Shown: positions 50,380-61,800 of the stretch, piece after piece
How the letters are laid out: every line of letters begins with the position of its first letter
Position numbering within the stretch: the first letter of the stretch is position 1
Assembly (NCBI GenBank): GCA_015501585.1
Contig: JADNRY010000003.1
Location: 806,001 to 870,000 of the forward strand
From: Rhodocollybia butyracea
Taxonomy: Eukaryota > Basidiomycota > Agaricomycetes > Agaricales > Omphalotaceae
Length of the DNA stretch: 64,000 bases
Reading direction: 5' to 3'
Notes under the pieces: generated by a model
Database searches by the model: none
What the model was told of the DNA's origin: nothing
What the model saw: only the letters and a program-made list of their open reading frames with translations
Position numbers and translations under genes: made by a program

Positions 50380-51970
50380 TCAATACCAGGGGAATTCATT
50401 CCCGAAAAGCGCGAGCCGCGGCAGGGTTTTTGATAGATGGATGAGGAGGAGACACTCGGGTGGATAGGGAGAGGAATCCGAGGCTATCGAGTTCGGTTTG
50501 ATTCTCCGCCGACTATCTTCGATTGGGTTCTCGGTGGTCTCTTGAGGATATTCGCTAGGTGGCGTACCTTGCGCTGCGAAGACCTCATCTAGGAAGGTTC
50601 CCCCCAGGCAAAGTATTCTTCCTTCAACGCATTCCACCGAAGTTCAGAGAGCAAGCGGGATCCGTGTTTTTGAGCCTCCAAGACAGAAGTACTCGTCGTC
50701 TCCGACAAAGACGAGGCTGCCGCTGCGAGGGAAACTGGAATATGCATTTTTCGGGTAGGAGGATAATCGTGTGTCCCACGATGAGACGGCGGATCCGTAT
50801 CTCCGGGCCAAAAAGGAAGAAGCATGCAAAGCGACTCTGGAGGGACAGAAGAAAATACATGTTTAGATGGATCTGAGGCGGCCTTTCTCTTACTTTTATT
50901 TCCATTTCCGCCGACACTTTTTCTTCTTCCGCCAGCAGACCCGCCTGAGCTCGAACTCTTACTCGCACCACTGTCAGCCCCAATACGACTACGTCATCGA
51001 CCATGTGAGGGCACGCGGGGCGAACTAGGCAACAATCCTACATCCTTGAAGCTCGTGTTCAAATTACTCACCACTCTTCTCTGCTGTTCTTGCTTCCCCT
51101 TGCTCGGGAAGGTCAACTACGGAGGGTCAAAAGCAAGACCAGCAGTCGCTCGCAACGCGGAAGCAGATGGATCAAGGGTATCAACGACACCTGAGCAAAC
51201 GCCGTTGCGGTTGATGAGACGTTCGAGTTGAGAAAACGGGGAGGTAGGGGAGGTAGAGGAGGAGATGGAGCACTCTGACATGTACTGGAGAACTCGCTGT
51301 CGATTTAGGACACTAACATCAACAGTATCGTATGCCTCGCTGTGTGGCGTTCGGATGATTCGGAAATGTTCTAACTCATCATCATCCTCATTGTAGGAAC
51401 TGTCGTCGCTCATTTTCGTTGTGGTAGCCATTGCGGCCGTTGTACCACCGTCGTCCGCGCCGTCGATGCGCTGTGGGAGAAGGATGAGAGGATGCAGAAG
51501 TAGCATCGGATGTGGAAGAAGTATCAGAAGCAGAAGTTTCGGACATTTCTGAATCGATAAGGGTGGATGACCTGTCGGTGTTTTCGGTGTACGAGGACGT
51601 ACGATGCAACACAAGCATGCTTTCAGATGTGTATGGTGGTATTCGGGGTGCTGGCGAAGATGGGGACGAGGGCTGTAGCATTGGAAGTCGGGTTTGACAT
51701 CGTCTCAGGTTGAGTAGGAGGACCAGGATAAGAGAGTTCAGACGCAGTGAGGGGAGTGGGTATAGGAGGTGATGAGGTATCAGAGGGAATGTGAACGGGT
51801 CTGTGAGCGTGAGGAGAAACTGAAGTCGATGGCGACGGAAGTAGGGGAACCGGGGGTATGTCGGCCCCAGAAGAGACCTGCGATACAGGCCCACCGAGGC
51901 TCATCTTCCGACGTACTTTATTCGGTGACGATGGAGTCGAAGTGCTTCCTTCCCCACCCACTGATTTTCT
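50380..51970 (-). CDS. Ser/Pro-rich region continuing the Fab1-like frame, with frame breaks
   Basis: After the TGA at 51971-51973 the same frame stays open (VGGEGSTSTPSSPNKVRRKM), then becomes Ser/Pro/Thr-rich (SDTSSTSDATSASSHPSPT) with frame changes near 51650 and 51440. It ends in more ordered sequence: LPFWPGDTDPPSHRGTHDYP, LEAQKHGSRLLSELRWNALK and, after adding one G at the G6 run 50600-50605, EEYFAWGGTFLDEVFAAQG. It could be the continuation of the Fab1-like protein or a separate gene; I cannot decide. No PIP-kinase catalytic motifs are present. Confidence 0.4.
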
Positions 51971-54674
51971 TCATCTAGCTTCCTTCTCCACATCCCTACT
52001 TCCATTGCCCAATAACCCGTGTTCAGCCAACATCTTCGTGGTCGTTGTGCTCGTAAATGCTTCCTGAATTATTCTCGGAGCCAGTAATATTACTTTACTA
52101 CCTGCTGTTCGAGACACCGACGAAGCACCGCCAGCGCTGAAATGTGGTGGGAGATGTGGAGGTATGGGGCCGGCTAAGCGTGATTTCTGCCTGAGGACTT
52201 CCCGGATGGAGAGAAGGGAGGTAGCGTCGCGAGGGTGCTCTTTCCTGCTGATAACTGCAGAATACGCTTCGGGTTCATGCCAGATTACATCTTCCTGGTC
52301 AGGATCGGGTTGAACGAGCGCAGATGTGCGGAAGAGTTTGTACCCAGTTGCGGTTGCGGCGGAGAAAAACGAAGAGGCTGAGGTTGAGGATGCGATAGGT
52401 GTATCTGGAGAGCGCAGATCCGCAGTCGATGCGGTACGAGTGACAGACATGGAGGCGAGTTCACGTTGATAGTCCGGTGTACTAAAGGGAGGAATTAAAC
52501 TCGATTAACAGACAAGCATGGTACTTCCTCACCTCAACGTGAACGCAATAATACTCCCCCAATCGTCCTCTCGAACAATGATGTTTCCTCCAGGTACAAC
52601 ATGACAAGTCGAGTTCCACCATTGCGGTTCCGCCGCGCGCAACTTTTCCGATGGATTCAGCTGATTCGAATCGTCTTTATCATCCCTGCCGCCCTTTTTC
52701 TTCTTCCCTCCCAAGTGTTTTTTCTGCCACGCGATTAACCGCCTCTCAGCCCCACGAGCGGACGAGAGAAATGAACGTCGTACTTCGTTCAGCGACGAAG
52801 CTGGGACCTTGGCCAGTTGAGTGTACAGACTTTGTTCGGTACGGTGGAAAGTTTGTCGGAGGTTGGAGAGGAGCTCCATTGGATCGGCGGATGTGCTTTC
52901 CGTTGAATGGATTGAAGAAGCAGATGAAGAAGCGGTGACGGTGAGCTGAGAGTCTATCGATGTGGCGGAAGCGGGTGCACGATCCATAGGAAGGCGAGAA
53001 GGTGTTGGTGTTAAAGAGGCAGAGGATATGGAAGAAGATGTAGGTGGCGTAGGGAGATTTGGTGCTGTAGAAGAAGTGATGGGTTTGACGAAATAATCTT
53101 TGGCAATGGTACCAGAAGTCTCTGGAAGACCGGATGTCTTGGCTTTGGGTGTCTGGTGTTCTTCAGGTTCATTTTCGAATGAATCATAGGCTTCATCTGT
53201 AGAAGGCAGTCGAGGTAAAGCCTTTTTGTGAGATATATGGTCTTGCGTAGAGAACTTCTCCTCCTACAATCAAAGCGGTTAAAGAAAATCTTGCGGACAA
53301 AACTTTGAACTTTTACTCACTAGTAAATCCATATGGTCAGCCACACCCTCCCACCATGCCTTGATCTCTCGTCTGAGTTTCCTCTTCTCTTCATCGTCTT
53401 TGCTACCATGATTCACTTGATCCTCCTTGAGTAAGGACATCTGACTCTTAGATGCAAGTAGGTTCGTTTTTTTCGAAGATATCCTCAACAGGATCTGTCT
53501 TGAACGACACCGTATATTCCTTCCTTCTCAACCCGCCCAACACAACAGCCTGAGAAAAATGGCGGACGATGCTGAATCGTTCGGAAGGTAAACTCGACGC
53601 GGAGGATGAGGGGCACTTGGTATGTTCGCATAACGTCGGAGAGAGGTTACAGATGAGGGGCGAATATATCAAGAGCTCCATGTATTTCGCAAACGAGAAC
53701 AAGTGCGCTCCGTCGCTCAATTCGTTTTTTTTGGTCTCCGCGCCACATATTGAACAGCTCTCCCAAACGGTGATTGGCTTAGCATCGGACATCTTCCTCT
53801 TTTCATCATCGGCAAGGGTAGTGGGATCTCCATTCTCGATATTGACGGTGATCTTTACTCCACCATGAATGAATCTTCTCTCGTGCTTCCCGATTGGAAC
53901 TTCGCAACGTTTTTCCGAAGGCGGAGATCCCAATAGAACTGTTGCAGTTGAGGGTCGACGGCCAGTGAACCAGGAAAGGAACAGAGAGTTTCCGAGTCAA
54001 TTTTTGCGTGGGGTATGAGACTGGTCTCTGTTCGGAGCGGAGATGGAGATGGCAGATTTCGTCCGGTGAGATATCTGCTCCGAAAGATGTGATATATGCC
54101 AAGTCAAAATCGGTGTCTGTGGCATCTGTAGGTGAAGTTGAGGAAGTGGGAGCTGCAGCGAGGACTGTCTCTGTAACAGGAGAACTAGATTCAAACGGCG
54201 AAGTAAACATTGAAGGTTGCCCGTTTGTATCAACTAAACTATTGGATATCGCTCTCCGCAGTGTTTTGAGCGTCGCTATGCTGCCTTCGCGGTCTCGGTA
54301 TCTTCCTGGGAGACCATATCCATTGCTAATATAACCAGTGCCGACGGAGAACCGTGCTGAAGTGATTTCGATGTTTTCGTCGTCTTGTGGATATTCCAAA
54401 TGGTCAAATTCGTACGAATCATCGTCCGAGGAGAATTCAACTTCATGCAAGTGGGAAGCACGAGTGTCTGTCCAGATACAAACCATGAAGGCGAGGGTGT
54501 AGGTGATAGTCTGGAAAATGTTGATAGTCTGGATGACCCAGCATATGGTGCAAAATCAGTCTGCGAAACGACGCTTGGCTTTGGCGTAACGCCTATAGTC
54601 GTCGTTGTTGGAGATACGTTTTCGCCCTCTTCGTCGTCTCGGCGCTCCGCAGCGTTGATACTGTCATCGATCAA
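51971..54674 (-). pseudogene. Fab1/PIKfyve-like gene, CCR region only, interrupted
   Basis: Fab1 makes phosphatidylinositol-3,5-bisphosphate on endosome/vacuole membranes and normally has FYVE, TCP1-like, Cys-rich (CCR) and C-terminal kinase domains. Here the CCR segment is clear: VWESCSICGAETKKNELSDG, LFSFAKYMELLIYSPLICNL, LCEHTKC and FSIVRHFSQ (53500-53800). Downstream are EQSLYTQLAKVPASSLNEVR with RGAERRLIAWQKKHLGGKK, and REDDWGSIIAFTL before DYQRELASMSVTR, as in fungal Fab1. I see neither FYVE/TCP1 parts upstream of 54674 nor the kinase domain downstream. Frame breaks lie near 54485 and at the A7 run 53467-53473, and there is a TGA at 51971-51973. It is either a truncated, decaying copy or a badly assembled gene. 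Confidence 0.6.
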
Positions 54675-55366
54675 GTTGTTGCCGTAAGATTTGGCGCAGT
54701 CGATGGGAAGTAGGAAGGCGAAGGAATCATCAGTTTCTGTATTCTACTGTGGTGATAAGAAATGGAAAGAGCGATAAGTGAGTTCACTGGAAGCGATTAA
54801 ATTAATACTGAAAGATAACTGTTGACTTACAGGATAAAATATAATAACCTACCTTGGGATGGTATATGCGCTAGAAGCTAGGGCACTGCAAAGACATAGT
54901 CAGATAGATCACTAGCAAGCAAACAGCAAAGCGTACCTATCGGTTACCCGTTTACAGCCACCCACGAAATATTGTCACCCATTAACGTCAATTTGCTCGT
55001 TATTAATAGCGGTTTCTTTCATCGATACAACCCCCAGCTTAACGCCATGAGGGCGGGTGAGCGGAAGGAGAACGCGCAAAGAAACGGCTTTTCAAACATA
55101 TGACTCTGGGTAGAATCAAATGCTACGCAGAGATTGAGGAACATATAATTGGATAGTGTTGCGCCAGAAAGCCGGAAAATACGCGTTAGCGGTGTTATGC
55201 GTATGGAGGTTGATGCAAAATTGGTGAAATTTGTGTTCGTTCATACAAGTTGAAAGAATGTAAACCAGCGGGGTTGCCAGCGGCAAAAATCATGTGACCG
55301 ATTAATATCATATGACACGGAAATAAAACTAACACTGTAAATACTCGTACGTTCTTAACCAAGAGC
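54675..55366. promoter_or_regulatory. Divergent spacer between the Fab1-like and oxygenase-like genes
   Basis: About 0.7 kb with no coding signal. It should hold the start regions of both flanking genes, but no specific element was recognised. Confidence 0.35.
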
Positions 55367-57540
55367 ATGCCACTGACATTCGACGATGAACCCAATCTCA
55401 CGCTACATCAGTATCTAATGGCTGCGGAAACCTTGCCCTCCAATGTAGAGGAAATCAATTGGAAATCATCAGACTTCACGAATGTATCGTCGTTGGAAAC
55501 TTATCTTCGGCGTATACGCGAAGCTTTTGAACGATATTTTGTCCCGGAAAAGAGGTAAACACTTTAATATATTGAAAATTCATAACTAACGCAATTCCAG
55601 TACTCTCAAACTGCATGGAAGACACCGGCCAGCGCCATTCGAGCTTTACGAAAACTCAAACAATTGCCGGAATTTCTCAAACCTTCCTTGGAAATTGCCA
55701 TTCGAGTGTGTATAACTGTAAACAGAAATCAATCTTAATTTTAATATTTCAGGCTACAGGGTTAAACGTGATTCTGGTGAAGGTTATGAATGATATTGAT
55801 CTTGAGAACGATCCGATTCTAGCAGAAAGGTACTCTACTCATCGATGGAGTGCAAGTATAGCAGTAGAACTTCAACGTTATACGCCGCTCAGTGCATATG
55901 TCGATCAACGGTTTGACCATCATCAGAGAGTAAGATTCATTTCACTAATTTTGGGCCGCAAACGATAATTACTTTTTAGGTGAATAACATCACCGACATT
56001 ACAATGCTTCGTATGATCAGTACGACCATCCCGTTCATTGCACGCGCTGAAACCATGTTTGTTTTTTGTTCCAAGCGTATTTTCTTACATTATGGGATGA
56101 ATTGTTGGTTCCCGCTTTTGGTGCTGCTGGAGTTGCACTGGAAGTAAGTACCAAAACCATCATAATTTACGACAAGTTCATAATTGTTTAGTATCCTCAT
56201 TCAATGGATGTTATTTACGCCAAAATCTGCTCATTATGTGCACCGAAGAAGATTCCAGAATTCGTTAAGCTTGAAAATCCGGTGTTATTATCGGTTATGG
56301 AAGAAACCAATATCTATAAACAGATCCTCAAAGAACTAGATTTTGTAATACGACCGCTGGGCCGCCAAGCTTGTGATCACTGTGCAGGCGAACCAATGAA
56401 CCTGCGTTGCAAACGTTACATATCGGTTACTGAACGGGACACAGACCAAGTCATAGGCAAAATCCTTCATTCATTTGATGAGAAACATGAGATTCCTCTA
56501 GTATACGGGGTAATAAATGTTTTTACATTTTGTGATCTCCGAGTAACAACTTTGATAGGATAATTCCACTCCGTTGGAAGGCATCCATATCAATGAGCTT
56601 CCATCCCCTGGAATCCAACACCATATTCATGCTCGAACTGACCTAAATCCCAAGTGTAAACGTGATATCACTATCTTCGTCAATAGTGCAAATGATGAAG
56701 AAGTAGGAGGAGTAGTATTTGGAGGTCTTACGCCTCATTTCTTCAACATCATGAAATCCAATCACCAACATTTTCGGGATCGTGCAGTGAATGTAATCCG
56801 GGGGCAAGCATTTCAAAAACTTGACTATGGGTTAATGGCTGGAGGTGGTTTCAATGATCCCAACGGTGGTGCGTTGGGTAGATTCTACGGTGGTTCCTAT
56901 CCATCCGGTCGTCTGCATGGACCTATGATATTAAGCAAACAAATAGTCGACAGTCACGTTAAAAACTGGTTTCGTATGGCTTTGGTTAGTGTGTTTTATG
57001 CTCATTGTATACATTAATTAATTTACTTCAGGACAATGCACTTATGTTGCGTGTAGTAACCCAAGCATCGAGATCGGTTGGTAAAGATATTAAATCTGCA
57101 GCCACAAAAGCTGGAACATTGCCGATAGGACGTTATGGCTTGAATCAGTTCTACTGTTTTAATTACATCGCTCCTTTGCACTACGACAAAGACCGGACAT
57201 TCACAATGAGCGTTACCACTGCAAAAAATGGAAATCCTCAGTATTACAATTTCTGTTACGCAAAGTGGGGAATTATTGTGTACACACAAGGAAATTGTGA
57301 ATGGTAAATTACACTGTTATCGTCTGAGATCATTCGCTAACAGTTTACAGGTGGTTTGATGGAAAGGAAGTTCATGGTACCGTATCTCCAAGTCGGTCGG
57401 CATTGGCAGCCGTCTCTACCGATGGATCATATTCCGACGGATTTGTAGTTGTGTTAAGGGAAAAGGATGCGATAGCAGCAGAGAAAATGCATGATGCAGT
57501 GAAACGAATACCATATATATCTAAATATTGGTCTTCATAG
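55367..57540 (+). CDS. Putative 2-oxoglutarate/Fe(II) dioxygenase-like protein (unknown family)
   Basis: Exons 55367-55554, 55601-55709, 55753-55929, 55980-56143, 56192-56509, 56559-56984, 57032-57303 and 57351-57540 total 1844 nt, one short of 615 codons; the frame changes at the T6 run 56062-56067. The N-terminal half is helical with no known domain (TGLNVILVKVMNDIDLEND). The C-terminal part shows GRYGLNQFYCFNYIAPLHYD, then KDRTFTMS, then WWFDGKEVHGTVSPSRSALA. The HYD...(about 50 residues)...H...R spacing fits the metal and 2-oxoglutarate ligands of a double-stranded beta-helix oxygenase. It lies 1.3 kb from a Helitron. The assignment is motif-based only; relation to TET/JBP-type enzymes is speculative. 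Confidence 0.5.
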
Positions 57541-58829
57541 TACAGATAACCTATACAGTAACAATATTCCCCAAGGTTGACTAACTATTTAGGTCGTGGT
57601 TCCGATCATCGGACCGTGGTCCGTTCCTATATTTCTCTTGCTTTATTTCACCATTATGCTCGCTCTCTTGCCATTTTACATTTCTGCATCAAGATCAACA
57701 ATGGTACATTGATTGTCAAACTTTACCGTCCTGTTTTCTCGACATGATTATGAAGATGAGGTAGTCCCCTATGTCGAGCTGTATTCTGGTATGAATGGAA
57801 TCTCATACGAGCAGGATTTGGTATGTTTTCTATTGATTTCTTAACTTACGCTACTTTTCAAACTAGTTTCATAGTTGCAGGTGTTCAGGCTTCTCCTGAA
57901 TAGCCAATGAAAAGCGGTACGGGCTTCTCCTGTTCGCTTATAATCCAAGTTGAAATCACATAAAAACTGCAAAATACATTCTATACTGCGACGTTTCCCC
58001 TCGATAAAACCACGCCGGTTATTCGTTCCTTCCTTCCTTCGTCGATTGTGTTTCGTCATTCGTCCTCACAGCTAGGTGGGTCTTCATTTGAAACATCAAT
58101 CAATTGTTTGGAACTTACAATTCCTCACGAACTACATGTATTAGTCGAATTTGTTCATCAATAGGAGTACAACGTTCCTCTAGGTTCACCGTGTTGTTCG
58201 TAATGTTCAGTTTCGTGATGTACTGGGTGAAATAATACAACCCTTGGTTCCTGTCTGTGCAACGGAAGTTTTGCATAACTTCCTGCAGTGAAGATATTCA
58301 ACTCACCTTGAATTAAAACCAGGTCTTGTTTCATAGCAACGTTTTCAAGATTTTCAGTCATATTCACAACAACCAATGGATATGATTACAGAGGTGCTGT
58401 GGCTATACAGTTGATCATTACTCATGAAATTTCAGCGGCAACGGCGGACGAGCTCTCTCACTGTAAATACAAATCATCTATGTCATATTATCAAAACTTA
58501 TCTAACTGCCGTTTGCAGGCGTTTTCGTTCAGAAGGAAAAATACTGCTTCGTCGAGTAACAAACAGTGGACGGACAACCGACGCAGTTGTATAATCGTTA
58601 GTGGTCGTTAAACCCACTGAGTATAATGGATATTATGAAGTTGGACATAGAAATTTCTTTTGAAGTTACACAGACTACCTTCCCTGTCGGTCGAGATCAC
58701 TACCTCAACCAGCTATTATCTTAAGGGACCCCACTGGATGGTGGAGCTATGCAACATATTACTACTGCAACTACACAAGACAGAATGGGTTCAACTTTAG
58801 CGAATATGAGTACGTCTACGTTTCTTCAG
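57541..58829 (-). other. Helitron-flanking region with fragments of an unknown coding sequence
   Basis: On the minus strand, 58119-58282 encodes a good-looking exon (EVMQNFRCTDRNQGLYYFTQ, then NLEERCTPIDEQIRLIHVV) ending at a GTAAGTTCC donor. Further pieces lie at 57880-58030 (RRSIECILQFLCDFNLDYK) and near 58570. I could not assemble one continuous gene. A perfect hairpin CGGACC-GT-GGTCCG sits at 57610-57623. This may be the non-coding or captured part of the Helitron, or an adjacent decayed gene. Confidence 0.35.
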
Positions 58830-61800
58830 TCAATCAGAGCCTGGTTCACCATCAACTTTTCGCTTAGGATTTGGAGTGTGAAATATAAAACTATAGGACA
58901 TATTAGGAAGGTTAGCAGCTTCCAATTCAAAATCAGGAATATGCTGAGGAGAACCTGACGTGTAACCCCAAGTGATCAGAGTATTATGTTCCAGTAATGA
59001 AAACCGTTTGGTTTCAAATTTCAGTTCAAAGGGAATTGCAGGTTTGTTTAAATCTTGCATTGTTACAGGTCTAGTAATGAACAAACCTTGTCTAGTTTTT
59101 GCTCGAGATGCTGCAACATATGCTGCCCATCGACCTTCATGTAAATTACATATAATGACCAACAGTGTTTGCCCTTGGGCTGAGTGTCCGGTTACTGCAA
59201 ACGCTGATTGACATGGAAGCTGAGTACGTCGAACTTTGATGTTACATTTCCCTTCATTCAGAACATCCACAACAGTGGAAAACATCCAAGTCGCTGCTTT
59301 GATAGGAAAATAATGTTTCGGCAGACCAGGAAGATGTATCTTGCTGTTAGGAAATTCTACAAGAGCACCGGTACACGAAATAAAGCCGTTTACATCAGTT
59401 TCCAAATCAACGCTACGAATGAATCCTTTGGCTCCATTGGTAATAGCCAAATCTGTATTTACATTTTGGCCTCGAAGAATGACAGGCATTCCAATGTATA
59501 GATCAATGTTTCCAGGAAGAGAACCTGTACGACTTGAAGATGATGTATCCCGGTTAAGCAACTGCGTTTGAACATCTTTCAGAATATACGATGATTCTAG
59601 AATTGAAGGGCTTGTGGTTTCAACAATAGTGTCTTGAGCAGAACAGTGAATAAGAGTGGGGGTATCAGTGCCTTCACAAACTGCGTGTACTTTCCATCGA
59701 TTGATATGTTGGCGGAGCTTATTGGTACTAACGATCATTGATGCAAGATATTCATCTTTTCCCGTGAGTGTTGTTCCCTCAGGATGGTTGTTCGACTTGA
59801 TAACTCGACTATTGAAAATATCTATATCATCGGGAATGCATTTGCGTGTGCGTAGTCTTGTTACCGCTTCAGCATATCCATGGTCTCCTTCCATTCGTTT
59901 CTGTTCAAATAAAGTGACCACTGTATTTATTGTTTTCCATGCTAGACGTCCGAGTCGATTCATTAATTCCTCATTTGTCTTCCGTGCATAGGTTTTCATT
60001 GGCATGTACAGTGCTCGGCCAGGTGAAGGAGTATATTGATATTGATCTCCAGCGAAAATCATGTTTACTCCTCCAAAGAACTCATCTGGACTTTCTTTTG
60101 CGAATCGCAATGCAGCATCAATCTCTGCAAGTAATGAAAGTGATACAAGTGAGATTTCATCTATAAGCAAAACTACAACTGATTTCCACTCTTTTCTTAG
60201 CTGATCGCGTGTTGTGGTCCCAATGCTAAACGAAACATGTTCTGAACCTGCGCCTATTGATTCAGCATTAAGACCTTTTGGATCCTTGGTGATGGATATG
60301 CCCAATCCTTTGTGAATTGTTGTACCTTCAATGAGTGCCGCTGCGGTACCTGTTGGGGCAACAAATCGCAAATAATGATCGATACCGTAATGCTCCATTA
60401 CTTTTTTCACAGCTTTCACAACATGGGTTTTTCCCGTACCTCCAGGTCCAGTCAACAACATGCGAAGAGGGTCTTCTGCTAAAGCTGCTGCTTCACATAG
60501 AACGTACCGACGGATGACAGTAACTGCGATGATATTGAAGCTCTGAAGTTGTTTTTCATTCAACTTAAAATCACTGCTAACTCTGTTTAGCACTTGAATA
60601 GCAGTTAATGGAATAGATCCAACAGAACCACTGCAATCTTGTTGAGTATTATTATTTCTTGTTAATAGCCCTGAAGTAACATCAATCATACTGATTTCAG
60701 AAACTTCAGGACCTGCAACTTGACTTGGATTAGCAGTATTTGATTGGGTATGTCTCTGCTTAGCGATAGCAGAACTTTGTACCTTGATCTCAGCGTTCCA
60801 AACTGAACATTGTGATTTTGACTGTTTAGGTAAATTCGGATTAACTGATGCACAAAGAAGCGTAGATCAAATGGAAGGCAAAGGTAAATTCAGCCATTCA
60901 GAAAGAATGAGATCCCGTTTCAATATACGAAGTTCACGATCAAACTTTAAATCAACTGGTTGTGCTTTTGGGTCAAGTTTGGGCAACGTAGGTGGTTCAT
61001 CGTCATCAGACTCATTGTTAACATCATGAAACTGCTTATCTGTTGGCACTGTATAGTCAACAGCTTTCATCATATTTGCTTGTTTACGTAGGCGCTCCGC
61101 ATCTCTTTCATCCTGACATTCATAAATTGCTTCCCAATTCACCTTAATCATCTTTGCAAATGGTGTAAACTCAAATGCTGAAAATTCCTTATCAATAGGT
61201 TCCAACAGCAGAGGAATCCAAATGGAAAATGCTTTAAAATGGGCCAATACAAATAGCATATAATCAGGTGAGTTTTGACGTGGAATGGAAGTACCTATAA
61301 CTTGGGGAACCAAGGTCTGTCCAATATCACCTTTTTCAATGAAAGTATGCCGAACAATTTCATGAGTAAGGAATCTTGGATGGTTAAGTCCAAGCTCATA
61401 TCGGGTAAGTACTCCCACTCTAGATTCTGGTGTATTCTTGATACGACTGCTGGATTTAGATTCACAGGTAAAGTGATGGATGAAATCGTAAAAACATATT
61501 GAGTTTAAGCTACTAGGACGATGCCAATAATCATGTACTTGGTTGTGTTCTTGGAGGGTTCCATCTTTGTCGATTGAAATTTTAACAGGTATGTCATCAT
61601 CATCAGTTTCTTCATTAATCACACATAATAACCGATATTTTTCTCGTACAAAAGCTACTAAATTTGCTGATGGTAATGGGACAGTCTTATGAGAAGACAT
61701 TGTATCACCTAAACATCGAAGATACCGCACCGCAGATTGGGCGTGAAGTTGTTGACCTCTACCAAAATGTGTAAGGCATCGGTGAAGCAATTTCTTTGCT

